Assembly (NCBI GenBank): GCA_958430865.1 | Contig: CAUDNR010000890.1 | Coordinates: 91,406-155,405, forward strand | Reading direction: 5' to 3' | DNA: 64,000 nt | From: Entrophospora sp. SA101 | Lineage: Eukaryota > Glomeromycota > Glomeromycetes > Entrophosporales > Entrophosporaceae | Shown: piece after piece, positions 8,537 through 20,050 of the stretch | Numbering within the stretch: position 1 is the stretch's first letter | Layout of the letters: each line of letters starts with the position of its first letter | The notes under the pieces: model-generated | Told to the model about the DNA's origin: nothing | What the model saw: only the letters and a program-made list of their open reading frames with translations | Databases searched by the model: none | Translations under genes and position numbers: made by a program

Positions 8537-11500
8537 ATGCCAAGAATAAATATAACATGCGACCAATGCAAAAAATACGTAGGAGATGAGCAATTAGCCC
8601 GACTCAGCGATGCTGAAAAAGATTTAGATTTTTGTTCTAAAAATTGTTTTCTTACATGAGTAGAACAAACCGAAGTCAACTTAGGATTTGTTAATTACCT
8701 AAAAAATCAGAATCTTAATTTGCAAGAAATAAAAGACAAATTAGATGAATTAAAAAAAGAATATCATCAAGCCCAAAATTGACTAGATTTTAATTATCCT
8801 AAAGAAGAAAGAGAGCAAATAACTAATTTAAACATTAAAGAGAAAAACTTAGAAAGTCATTTAGATTTAAAAGATTTCACTAATTTGAAAGTGTTAAATT
8901 GTTCTTATAATAAACTAACCAGCATAGACTTAACAGGATTAAATCAATTAGAAAAAGTAGAATGCCCCGACAACTATTTAACTAACTTTGATTATTCAGT
9001 TTTAAATCCTGACAAATTAATTCACTTAAATATTAGCGATAATAATTTATCTGAACAAGACTTGTCGGTTTTTAGTAAGTTTGTTAATTTAGAACTTTTA
9101 TGAATTGGCGGTAACAAATTTTCTGGTTCCTTAGAACCTTTGCAAGGCTTGACTAAATTAAAAAGATTGCATATCAGTAATACCGATATCAATAGTGGTT
9201 GAGAGTATTTGCCAAATAGTATTGAAAAAATTTATTTTTCTAATGAAGAAAGACCTGACAGTAAAGTTAAAGAAATAAGTGAACAACTAAATTGCTTTCC
9301 TAAGTGAGCAACATTAAAAGAATGGATTGCTAATGATTATTATTTTGCCAACTACTTAGAAAGGAAAGGTTATAAATCTGAATCTTGAAAGTCTCTCGGA
9401 GAGGACAAAAAGAAAGAAATAAAAGACAGATATAATCGCGAGCAATGAAAGGATAAGAATGCTCAAGAATGGCTAGATAAAAACTATCCAAAAGATGAAA
9501 AAAGCAAAAGTTTAAAGAGATCAGGAATTGAAGAGTTAGATATTAGTGGACAGGAACTTGAGGGAAAACTTGAATTAGAGGGGTTTAGTAAACTAAAATA
9601 TTTGAATTGTAGTGATAATAAATTAACCGAAATTGATTTAACGCACTGTCCATGTTTAATAGGTATTGATTGTGCAAAAAATGAGTTAGAAATTTTTAGA
9701 TTTGGAGATAATTATTCCGAATCAAAATTACAAAACTTAAAAGAGTTTCGGGGTTCTAACAATAAGTTTTCTAAAATTAAGGACATAATTAATAATGTAA
9801 ATAAAGAAAAGTTAACTTATTTTGATATCAGTAATAATAAACCTTCTACTGACCTTAATGCAGAAGTTGACCTTAATGCAGAACTTTTTGATGGTTTTAC
9901 TGAACTACAAAGCCTTTATATTAATAGCAATAATTTTAAAGGTTCTTTAGATTTCTTAAAAAATTTAAAGAAAATAATTGATGTAGATATTCGTGGAACT
10001 TCAATTAAGATTAGTAAAGATGATTTAAGAAATAATTTACCGGAATGGCTGGAAGAAATTTATTGTGATTGTAATCAGTTAACAGAATTTGAAGATGAGC
10101 AAAAAAAATATTACAAGGAAGGGGATGGTTTTTATGATTTAAAGGCATTTCGTGAAGGGAAACAAAAAAAGGACAAGATAAATAAAATATTAAAGATCCC
10201 CGCTCTAACTGCTAATAGAAGAGAGAAATATAATCTAAAAAGAATTAGAGAGGATTACGATGATGTTGAAAACTATTATAAAGACAGACTAGTGGTGTAT
10301 CCATCTAGAGAAGAGACAAAGTTTGACTGGAAGATTAATGAAACATTGGCACTAAGTAAATTGCCGCTTAGGCTTTATTGTATTGAAAGCGGGGAAGAAA
10401 ATAAAGTAAAAAAAAGAATTGAATGTGTTGATCAGGCCGAAAAATATGCCATTTTATCTTATTCCTGAGGTGGTGAACCTAGGAAAGATGTTGAATGAAG
10501 TTACGAAAGTGCCGAGAAAAGGTTAAGTCCAGGCGGAAAAAAGGTTCTAAAAAAAGCTATTAAAACTCTCGAGATTCTTAATAAATTTCATTTGTTCGAA
10601 GAAAAAGACAAAATTAAATATTTATGAATGGATCAATTATGTATTAATCAAAATGATTTAAAGGAAAAGGGACACGAAATTCCAAAAATGAGGGAATATT
10701 ATGGTAATGCTACTATTACTTTGATACCAATAAATGCGAAAGTTGGTGAGGAAAATATTGTAAAATTAATAAATTCTTTTAAAAAAAAAAACGAAACTGA
10801 GTTTCTTTATCCAAGCAAAATAATTGAAAACTCGTTACCAATACTAGAAAAAATAATCAGTTCCGAATGATTCTCCCGTTCTTGAACTTTTCAAGAAGGA
10901 TTTTTGTCTAAGAGAACGATATTTATGTTTGATGATTTTTTAGTTGATGGTCGATTTATGGCTTTAATTTGGAAACTTGCCCAAGTTTCAGAAGTTCGTT
11001 ATGAAGAATGCAAAGATATAAAAGAATTGTGTAAAGAAAAAGCTGCTACTCCAGTCGGTTGAGTTTATTATGAGGAAGAAAATAATGAGAAAAAAGTTAT
11101 TGGATATAGTGTCGGAGATAAGGTAGCTCTCAGATTAAATGAAGCACTGTGAGCAGTAAAAAGAAGAGAGAGAAGTCTTCCGCAAGATGGTATATATTCA
11201 ATAATAGGGTTGCTATACTATGGACGAAAAATAGAAGTTGACTATCGTAAGGATCCTGAATCAGTGTTACGGGAAGCTATGTTTGTTGCTACTAAATACG
11301 GCGATGGCGATCCTTTGTGTTGGTATGGAATAGGAAGCAGAACTCTGGGATTGTGTTGATTGCCAGAAATAGATGAAATTAGTGGTTCGAGTAGTATAGT
11401 TGGTGTCATACACATAGATTTTTATCGTGATAAACTTTCCGAGGATCGCTGTCTTGAATTTGTGCAAGACAAAGGAATTAAATTAAAGGCTTCTGAATAT

Positions 11501-11899
11501 GAAATATTTGATACTGAAAAAAGTAGGGGGGTATATAGTTTAGACCGAGAAGAAATAGTAGATGGTGGACTCTGAATGAGAAATGTATGAGTAAAAATAA
11601 AAGAAAAGGAAGTAGGGGCATTAACGTTGTCTGGAACCAAAGCAGGTATGAAAGCAGCGAATAAGGGGAGGATTTTGTTGATTCCTAATAAAGAAATATG
11701 AAAAAGTGATGGTAAACAGTTTGCTTTATTAGTCATAAAAGTTAAAGAAATAGGGAATGATCTTTGTCATCGTCTAGATCTAGTCAGAATAGAAGAAGGA
11801 TACGAAAACTTAGAAAAACCAAAATCTGAAGAAAAAACTTTCATAATCGGTCTAGATAATCAATATCAAGCCCAAGTCCAAATTCCACCTAAAAAATAA
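8537..11899 (+). CDS. LRR protein with fungal-type HET domain
   Basis: 1120 residues from ATG 8537, one open frame with TGA=Trp. An N-terminal CDQC...CSKNC knuckle (8-42) and a helical linker are followed by LRR blocks (about 95-240 and 315-520) of the 'LNCSYNKLTSIDLT' type. From about residue 606 the protein matches the heterokaryon-incompatibility (HET) pattern: AILSYSWGG (about 638), LWMDQLCINQND (about 695), EIPKMREYYGNATITLI, WFSRSWTFQEG (about 777) and DGIYSIIGLL (about 882). HET domains drive non-self recognition and cell death in fungi; the role here is unknown. The protein ends QAQVQIPPKK, a tail shared with other LRR proteins of the window. Host-to-symbiont transfer is inferred. Confidence 0.85.
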
Positions 11900-11903
11900 T
11901 ATC

Positions 11904-13157
11904 ATGGTAATCGCCCAACAATACATAAATAAAAACTTCCCATCAGAAGCAAGAAAAAACCTCAAAACATTAGAAATTTCTGGTAAAGACTTAGAAGGTC
12001 ATTTAAACCTAAAAGATTTTACTAATCTAGAAAAATTAGACTGCTACGAAAACCGAATCACTAGTTTAGATTTAACCAACAATAAAAATCTCACTTACCT
12101 AAACCCTTCTTCTAATCCAATTTCTGAATTAGACTTAAGTCAAAATGAAAAACTCACTGAAATACATTTTTCTTATGGACAAATCAGTAGTATAGACCTT
12201 AGCAAAAATAAGAATCTTAGTTTCATAAATTTTAACAACAACTTATTAAAAGACTTGGATTTAACAAACAATCCTAATATTGCCACTATTCATGTTTACA
12301 ATAACAAGTTAACTTTTTTAAAAATAGCAAATTTAAGTAAACTAAGGGTGGTTGCTTGTCATATGAATCCAAAACTAATGGGTTATTTAGACTTAAGCAA
12401 CTGTCCTGACTTAATAAATTTAAATTGTGCTTTTACTGGCTTAGAAAAATTAGAGTTAAATAACCCAAAACTATATCTTTTATATTGCCAAGGAAGTAAA
12501 ATTAACAAATTAGACTTATCCAAAACAGCAATAAAAGAAACAGATTATGATAAGAATCTTCGCACTGATTTACCTAAAAAAAGAGTAATTTTCCAAGATT
12601 CTCAACAAAGAGTTAGTCAGAGTGCTGAACTATCAAAAAAGAAAAAAGTTTTCTTGGGCGGAACTTGAAACAAGTCAAATGACTGACGCAAAGAAAGATT
12701 AATCCCTCAGTTAGAGGAAGTTGGTATCGACTACTTTAACCCCATTGTCGACGACTGAACTCCTGCATGACAAGATGAAGAAATGCGACAAAAAGAAATC
12801 TGTGATTTTCTCCTTTACGTTATCACCAAAGAAATGAGCGGAGTTTATTCCATTGCTGAGGTAGTGGATGATAGCCATAAAAGACCAGAAAAAACTATTT
12901 TTTGCTATTTGGAAGAAGGATTTGCAGAAAGTCAAATCAAATCTTTGAAGGCAGTGGCTAATTTGGTGGAGAAAAATGGGACAAAAGTTTGCACTTCTTT
13001 GGAAGATGTGGTTGAATATTTAAATAATCAGCAATTAGGAATGGAAGAAATAACTTCTACTAATTCAACTAGCCAAAGAACAAGAGAACAATTGATAATT
13101 CAGGAAGAACAACCTGCTAAAAGTTGATTACCTCAGAAGTGGTGTTGTGGAAATTAA
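11904..13157 (+). CDS. LRR protein with nucleoside 2-deoxyribosyltransferase-like domain
   Basis: 417 residues from ATG 11904, 4 nt after the LRR-HET gene. Residues 15-235 are LRRs (LDLTNNKNLTYL type). Residues 246-375 match the Nuc_deoxyri_tr2 pattern: KVFLGGTWNKSNDWR, LIPQL, IDYFNP-VDDW, then LYVITKEMSGVYSIAEVVDD and an FCYLEE strand. Known members cleave or transfer the nucleoside glycosidic bond; the fold is related to TIR-like NAD-processing domains. Activity on nucleosides or NAD is inferred from the family. The C-terminus WCCGN differs from the common tail. It is probably in one operon with the HET and EF-hand LRR genes. Confidence 0.75.
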
Positions 13158-13186
13158 TTTTTTAATAATTTAAGTAATAATATAAT

Positions 13187-16100
13187 ATGGTAAAAGCACA
13201 AGAATGATTGGATAAAGAATATCCCAAAGAAGAAAGAAGAAAGGTACGTTTGATATCCGTAAATAAAAAAAATTTGGAAGGAGAACTAAAACTAGAAGAA
13301 TTCAGTAACTTAGAGAGAGTAGATTGTAATGAAAACGTGTTAACTGGCTTACAGTTCATTAACTGTCCAAAACTTACTAGAATTTATTGTTATGGAAACA
13401 AACTAACTAGCCTGAAAATTACTGACTGTCCGAGAATTAGCCACCTCAATATCTCTTGCAACTTATTTGATAGTTTTGATTTTCTTGATGATTTGGATCC
13501 CAAGAAATTGGTTTATTTAAGCGTTCATACTAATAACTTGCAAAATAATGATAATTTAAGTTTAGAAGTTTTTAGAAAATTTATTAACTTAGAAGAATTA
13601 TATATTGATAATTATGACAAAGCAAGATTCGATAATAACATTTATAATCGCTTCCATGGCAGTCTAGAACCGCTGAAAAAACTAAAAAAGTTAAGATGAT
13701 TAAACATTGGTGGTACCGATATTGGTTCTGGATTAGAGCATCTGCCACTAAGTTTGAAAAAAATTGGATGTAGTAGTAAAATAGGGGAGAAAGTTTGAAA
13801 TTGTTCAGCAATAGAAGAGGAACTAAAAGAGGTTAATAAAATTGTTGACATAAGTGAGGAAGCAACAAAAATTGAGGAAAGCGATACTAAATGAACCAAA
13901 GATTGATATAGATTTTCTCAGTGACGTCAGGTTATGGAGTGAAAGGAAAAAAATTTTAGTGAACAAGAGATAAAACAGTGAATAAAAGCAGGCTTGAAAT
14001 TAGGTGAATCAGACTTTGTCGCCTATTTAAAAAGCAAAGGTCATAATCCTTCCGCATTTAAAAAACAAGCCCAAATTTGATTAGATTTTAATTATCCTAA
14101 AGAAGAAAGAAACAGTATCAAGGAACTAGATATTAGTCACGAAAATTTAATTGGTAAACTAGATTTAAATGACTTTACTAGTTTGACAAAATTAGATTGC
14201 AGTAATAATAAATTGACAGAATTGAAGTTAGATAATTTAACTAATTTAGAGGAGATTTGGTGTAATCATAATTTTTTAACTGATATTTGACTAGAACAAG
14301 ACACAAAAAAGATAAAAAGATTAGAATGTGATGATAATCAAATATCTTCGTTGAATTTTTTAAGCCCATTAGATTCCAAAATTTTGGAATATTTAAATCT
14401 CAATAGTAATAACCTAAAAGAAGAAGGTGAATTAAAATTATCCCCCTTAAGCAGATTTAAAAATCTAAGAGAATTACAAATTGGTAATAAAGATAAAAAA
14501 AAGATAGTGCAGAATATTTACAATCGCTTTTTGGGAAGTTTAGAGCCTTTAAAGGATCTTAATAATCTAAAATTACTCAACATTGAAAATACTGATATAG
14601 ACAATGGTATTGAATACTTGCCGGATAATTTGGAAGAGCTTTATTGTGCTAACGAATTGAGAAATGAGGTCAAGGTGAAAGAAATTTTTAAGCAACTTAA
14701 CGGTTACGGAAAAGATGGTAAATACAATCTTCAAGTTTGAAGAGAAGATAATAATACCCATGCTCAAAAATGATTAGACAAAGAATATCCCGAGGATAAT
14801 GTCTGCAACAGAAAGTATGATAGAGAAAACGAAGATAAAAGAAGAGAAGAAATAACTATTCTGAATATTAGTAATCAGAAGTTGAAAGGAAGATTGAAAT
14901 TAGAAGGATTTGACAAGTTAAAAGAATTAAATTGCTCAAATAACCAATTAACTAACTTAGATTTAAGTAATTGCGAAAAATTGGAAAAATTAATTTGTGC
15001 TAATAACTGATTTACTAGCACAAATTTTTTAATAAATTTACGTAAACCAAATAAATTAGTAGAATTAGATATAGGAAGCAATAGTAGAATACCTAGACAA
15101 AGTTTAGATTTTTTGGTCTCTTTTACAGGATTAAAAGAACTGAATGTAGAAAATTGTTCATTTGAAGGCAGTTTAGAGTCTATCAAAACTATGAGTGAAT
15201 TAAAAAAAATCCGTGTCAGCAATACCAATATAGAGGAAGGCTTAGAGTATTTGTCAACAAACTGCAAAAGATTTTATTGTGATCGTAATGGTAAAGGTAA
15301 ATCTGCAAAAATTGTTAAGGAGTTTGGTAAGTATTTGAAGAATGATAAAGATAACTCTGATGCTGAATATTATGATTTAGTCAAATGAAAGAAAGATAAG
15401 CAAAACGGAATTGCATTGATTATCCCTCTGGAAAGGCTATATGTTATCAAAAGCAATATGAAAAGGTTTCATGATAAGTGAGGAGAGGAAAATAATAATA
15501 AAGATAGCGAATGATGAAAATTCTGAGAAAAAATAGAGGTTCTTTGAGAAAAAAAAGGCAATGATAACTTGAGTAGATTACAGTCGCCTGAAGAATACGG
15601 AAAATACTGATATGCAGTTATTCCTCAATGAACTAGTCGTGCTGCTGCCGTAGGTGGGGGGATTTTAGCAATAAATGACAATTATAACCAAATAGGAGGA
15701 GCAATTGGGATAGCTTCTGCGTTTTTTGAGACAGTTTTTTCACGAGTAAAGGAAGATATTTATGATGCTAAGGAAAAGAAATGGGAAGAATTTATCAGGG
15801 ATACAGAAAACTTATGAAATAGTTGTGATGAGTTAATTGGAATACTTGAACCGATCCAAATTTCTTCCTCGGGTAATGTTAATGAGGCAATAAAAAATTT
15901 GAATGATAAAATTTTTAGTTTTTTAGGAGGTGAGAAATTTGATAAAAACTGTGATGGCAAGATTAATTATTCTGAATGAAAGTTAATGTTAAAAGAAAAA
16001 ACAAGAAGTCAACTTACTGAGGAATTAAGAAAGCATTGGGAAAATAATGAAAGTGAAAAAAAAGGGAAAAAAAATGAATTGGAAGATACCGTAGAAATAA

Positions 16101-16549
16101 TGAGATTATTAGAAGAAGAAATAATTAAATATCGCCAATGCCACCATCATTGGGCAAATGAAAAAGGTGATGAAGTGGATGATAAATGTTCTAATGTTCA
16201 ACCAGAAGACATTGAGAAAAAAGCTCTTTCTGAACTCTCTTCCAGTAACAAGAATTGACGACAATTGTTCAGAAAAAATCAGTTCTGGGGGAAAAAGAGT
16301 GAAAGTAGTGAAAAGGAATTACAAGAATGATTTGCTGTTTTCCCTGATTTATATGATAAGGAAAGAGACTTTATCTATTGGATAAAAGAAGAAAAAAGTA
16401 AAGAGATAGAAAACTTTGCTGACCCGCAGTGAGTAAAAGAAAGAATTACTACTGGAGAACTAAATTTAAATGAGTTAAGGCAAGCGTATCAATGATGACA
16501 GGAAGAAAAAGATGACATTAAAGTTCAAATTGAACAACCTCACAAATAG
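13187..16549 (+). CDS. Long LRR protein with hydrophobic module and EF-hand
   Basis: 1120 residues from ATG 13187. Three LRR blocks (about 1-190, 265-470, 515-700) are each introduced by an 'A-Q-x-WLD-x-YP' linker. A conserved module follows with LERLYVIKSN and QWTSRAAAVGGG. It contains two Gly/Ala-rich hydrophobic stretches (about 815-850) able to enter a membrane, and a calcium-loop pattern DKNCDGKINYSE (about 919-930). The same module and spacing occur in the 26685..30638 product. The C-terminus is KVQIEQPHK, a variant of the shared tail. No enzyme domain is recognised. A pore-forming or membrane-targeted effector is one possibility, unproven. Confidence 0.75.
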
Positions 16550-16584
16550 TAAGGAATAATTATGAAAAGTATCAGATATTTTAC

Positions 16585-16600
16585 AAAAAAAAAAAAAAAA
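16585..16600 (+). repeat. A16 tract upstream of zinc-ribbon gene
   Basis: Sixteen consecutive A end 39 bases before ATG 16640. Runs of this length are unstable. In mycoplasmas poly-A runs in promoter spacers are known to switch surface genes. Equivalent runs lie at 23191-23206 and 41185-41202. Confidence 0.6.
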
Positions 16601-16639
16601 GAACTAGCACTAATTACTTAGTTAAAAAGTTATAAGATT

Positions 16640-18157
16640 ATGGCATACTGTCAAGGATGTGGAGGAACAGGAGCTTATCCTAGAAATTATGAATCACCTA
16701 ATGGTAGTAAAGCAACTTTTAATCATTGTAACTCTTGTTACAGAGATGTTGCCAGATACTTTCAGAATGAATGAAGTGATTTCCGGAAAAGAGTAGAAGA
16801 AGAAAAGGAAAAAGCCAAAAAGAAAGAGGAAGAGAAAGCCAAGGCAGAACAAGAGAAAAAAATTAATGAGTGAAAAGCATCTCATTGTGCTAAATGTGGC
16901 AAATATTCTAATGTTTATCATTATATTTATGACAAAGACACCGATAAACTAACTCAAAGTTTTGACAATGCTTCTAATCCTAATAAGCAGTGAGTATTTT
17001 GCACTGAAAGCCATTTTCGAGAATGGGAGAAAGAACAGAAATGTATGTGTCGGAAATGTGGTAAAAAAGGATTTGGTGGTTATATCTACAAAAAAGGTAA
17101 CGAAGGCAACTTTTACGAAAGATTTTGTTCCAGTAAGTGTTATCAATACTACTACGCTGAAGATTGCGATAAGTGTGGCTGTAAAGCTACCGGCAAATCT
17201 TACTATCGCGATACGACAAATTGAACTGGCACTTTATGCGGTAATTGTTACGAATTAAAAGAATTAGAAGAACAGTTAGCCAAATTAAATGTTCCAACTA
17301 TCTGTCAAGAATGTAAAAAGTCGGGTACCGCAGCTGAAATGGATTGGCACAATCCTAATGTCAATGATGGTAAAAAGTTTTGTTCGAAAAGTTGTTGTTT
17401 AAGTCACTATGCGGAAAAATGCGACACTTGTAGTAAAAAAATAGGAACTGGTGAAAAAAGTTATTATCAAGATGCTAAGAGTAAAAGTGGAACCTTATGT
17501 GCCAGTTGCTGACAAACTAAGAAAAATAAAACCAATTCCTCACCAACTAACACTGAGGAAGAAACCAAAGAAAAACCGGTAAGTTCTAATTCTTCTGCTA
17601 ATAATCGGAATGATTCTCCTAATCAGCCATCACCCACTAATAATTCTCCCTTTTCTTTTAATCCTCCATCAGAGGGAACAAATTCAAACGGAACAAGTTA
17701 TCTCGATTGTCCTTTCTGCCAAAAAAGAGTTTATTCGGAAGAAGAATGCAACCAACATCTCCAAGATAGTCTAGATTGTCAGAAAAAGCAAGAAATTATG
17801 AAACCTATTGCGGAAAAAATAGAAAATAATGAAAGTATTCTCGATGTTAAGGTTGATGATCTCGGTTTAAATCAAGAAATGACCATAACTTTAAAAGCAG
17901 TTCAGCGAATTCAACGGGGAGAAAAAGTTAATATTGACCAACTAAATATTTCTGAGGAGGCCAAAAAACAATTACGCAATATTAAGAGTTTAAAGGATTA
18001 TCGAAGGGAAGAATCAAATTCTGACCCAAAAGTTGAGAAGAACAAACCCTTTTTCCACCAACCCTGAGTAATTATTGGTGTTATTATTATCTTATTAGTT
18101 ACACTAATAATTGTAATTAGAAACAGTAAGGTAAAAAATAAAAGAAAATTAAAATAG
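16640..18157 (+). CDS. Cys-rich zinc-ribbon/LIM-like tail-anchored protein
   Basis: 505 residues from ATG 16640. It begins YCQGCGGTGAY and carries about seven Cys-pair modules up to residue 295 (for example CAKCGKYSN, CRKCGKKG, CDKCGCKATG, CQECKKSG, CDTCSKKIGTG). A Ser/Asn/Pro-rich linker follows (about 297-350), then a C2H2-like CPFC...H (about 355-375), a charged region and a C-terminal membrane helix (about 475-495). It probably is a zinc-binding surface or membrane adaptor. An A16 run just upstream may make its expression variable. No close family is named with confidence. Confidence 0.65.
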
Positions 18158-18160
18158 AAT

Positions 18161-18490
18161 ATGGGAGAAGAAATTTTAGGACTTGCTGTCCTCATTTATT
18201 TAGCCTCTTTTATCACTTGAATATTTCAATTAGTTCGTTTATCAAGTAGAAAAAGTAAAGTGGCCTTTTGGTTAATTCTTATCTTTGGACTAGTATTGCC
18301 TTTTCAACCTTTGATAACCTTTATTAGTCTTTTTCTCGGTCGGGGTGAAGAGGAGAAAGAAAAAGATAAAGAATTTTGATGTGGTATTTGTCAAATTAAG
18401 TGCAGTAATGAATTGTTTGGTGTTGAAACACTTAAAGAAGGCAAAATCTGTCGTTTTTGTTTAATAGAAAAGCGAAAGAAAAAAGATTAA
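18161..18490 (+). CDS. Small membrane protein with zinc ribbon
   Basis: 109 residues from ATG 18161, 3 nt after the preceding gene, so probably co-transcribed. Two hydrophobic segments (about 5-22 and 32-56) precede a charged linker and a single ribbon CGIC...CRFC. The protein ends KRKKKD. It is the small partner of the Cys-rich protein upstream; both combine membrane helices with zinc knuckles. Function unknown. Confidence 0.6.
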
Positions 18491-18578
18491 AATATGGTTT
18501 TGTTGCTAACATCCTCCATTCCTCATTTAACAAATCAGTCCAGCGGAATACTTAATTCCCAACCATCGCTCAAAATAA

Positions 18579-19010
18579 TTAATGACTAATCGGAAGAGTA
18601 ATGGTCGAAAGTTTTTGACTGAATGATTCCCTATTAGGAAAATCTAAGATAATTCGCTCATATAAAGCAATTGGTTTTACTTCTTTAACTTCTTTTTTTA
18701 ACTTGATAATGCCAATATTAGCTAATACTTGGCAATCCCGTCAAACATTTGCGGCATCCTTGCCTAAAATTTCGGCTAATTGGTTAATATTTTGGGGTTT
18801 ATTTTCACTAATCGCATAAAAGATTTCCAAGCGGGGTTCAGTCATTATTTTATAAGCTGTTTCGATGCTATCAACCACCATTAAGTTTTTGGGCTGAATA
18901 TTAGGTTTGTCTGTATCCACTGCTTCTCAAAATCCTTTAAACATTGACTGAGGGGAGTTGGTCGGATCATATTGGATAATAAAAGTTTTGTTGTTTTTAG
19001 AATTAGTCAT
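18579..19010 (-). CDS. HVO_A0114/COG4190-type HTH regulator
   Basis: 143 residues from ATG 19010. The winged-helix core fits the COG4190 pattern: LEIFYAISENKPQNINQLAE, LGKDAANVWRDCQVL (with TGA-encoded Trp), GIIKLKK, then KPIALYERIIL. Members are predicted DNA-binding proteins, often antitoxins of small toxin genes. Here it is third in a minus-strand run after an HTH gene (19377..19742) and a small toxin-like gene (19031..19393), ending that possible operon. Which of the two HTH proteins neutralises or represses the middle gene cannot be said. Confidence 0.65.
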
Positions 19011-19030
19011 AATGTCTTACAATTTTATAT

Positions 19031-19393
19031 TTAGTCAATCCGATGACAATTTTTAATTCAGAGATGGTCAATCGTGTGGTCTTTTAGTCAAAAAAAGAAA
19101 CGATATTTCTTATCCTGATAAGTAGTTTCAAAACGAAAAACCTCCCGACCTCATAATAAATAACTGTCCGGTAAAGGCTTTAATCTCTTTCGTCCATTGA
19201 GTTTATTTTGTAAAATATCCAAGATTAATTCCTTAGTAATTATTTCCCGACCTTTCTTTTTTCAAGGATGGTCAGTAATGGTTATTTTGGTGATAGTTCA
19301 TTTTTTAAAAATAAAGGGTGATAATAAAGAGTAAGTTCAACGTTGTTCATCATCAATTAACTCCTCGCTTTCAAATTTAAACAACTCGGACAT
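19031..19393 (-). CDS. Candidate type II toxin-like partner, second copy
   Basis: 120 residues from ATG 19393, overlapping the HTH gene by 17 nt, exactly as in the 1864..2223 pair. The shared elements are WTYS-L, KITITDH, GREIITKELIL, LNGRK and a C-terminal HLWIKNCHRID. The conserved basic/acidic core and small size suggest an RNase-like toxin fold, but no family is confirmed. It is followed 20 nt later by the COG4190-type HTH gene. Seven Trp are TGA-encoded, so a standard-code caller misses the gene. Confidence 0.5.
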
Positions 19394-19742
19394 GTGCTGA
19401 TTTTGGTTTTGTTTGCCGGATGGTGACTTGAATTTGGGTCGGTGAGAACAATTTATTAGCGTAAGTTATTAGACTATCCAAGGTAAAGTTTTCAATTCAA
19501 CAGAATAAGATTTGCAGAGTTTCATCTTTACTAAGTCCAATTCTTTGGGCTAATATTTCATCACTAAGTTTATTATCCTCTTGGTAACCTAATATTTTCT
19601 CACAGAGTTCATATTTAGCCTTTTCTAAACTAGTAGCATTTTCCGGTAAATCTTTCGCTACTCAGGGATAATCCGAATTAGGGTCTTCAATATGCTTGAC
19701 AAACTCACCAAAACTTTGATATTTTTGATTATTTTTTTTCAT
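19377..19742 (-). CDS. XRE-like HTH protein, candidate antitoxin, second copy
   Basis: 121 residues from ATG 19742. It is a clear paralogue of the 2207..2551 product: CEKILGYQEDNKLSDEILAQ, RIGLSKDETLQILF, NFTLDSLITYANKLF, then a strand IQVTI. It keeps the HTH_37-like order of helices. It is first in a three-gene minus-strand run. No promoter is assigned; the start codon follows an AT-rich stretch. Confidence 0.65.
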
Positions 19743-19834
19743 AATTTTTATTTTTAATTCTCTTAATTACATTTTAACAATTCATTCGTGATTTATCAAA
19801 TACTTCAGAATATTTACTTGGGGTTGTCCTTTCA

Positions 19835-20050
19835 TTATCCTTGCGAACCATCTTCATCATTTTGCAGGAATTCGACATGAATTTTTAATAACTCATCAGC
19901 AATATCTTTTTGTCGAGTTTCAATCTCATTTCTTCGTCTTTGGGCTTCGATTACTGTTTCTAAATTAGCATGTTCCTTGATTAGTGCTTCATTTTCTTTG
20001 ATTAGATTTTTTTTCTTTTGTAAGAATTCTTGATATTTAGTGTTATTCAT
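19835..20050 (-). CDS. Short coiled-coil protein
   Basis: 71 residues from ATG 20050, almost entirely charged helix (KKKNLIKENEALIKEHANLE, then RRRNEIETRQ), ending in DGSQG before a true TAA. No domain is seen. It stands alone upstream of the HTH gene and could be a small structural or accessory protein. The gene is plausible by composition, but nothing further can be said. Confidence 0.45.
   Translation of the reverse strand: MNNTKYQEFLQKKKNLIKENEALIKEHANLETVIEAQRRRNEIETRQKDIADELLKIHVEFLQNDEDGSQG

Noticed and set aside
8885..10468. Separate short LRR and unknown genes
   Set aside because: These pieces are one gene once TGA is read as Trp; all lie in the same frame from 8537 to 11899.
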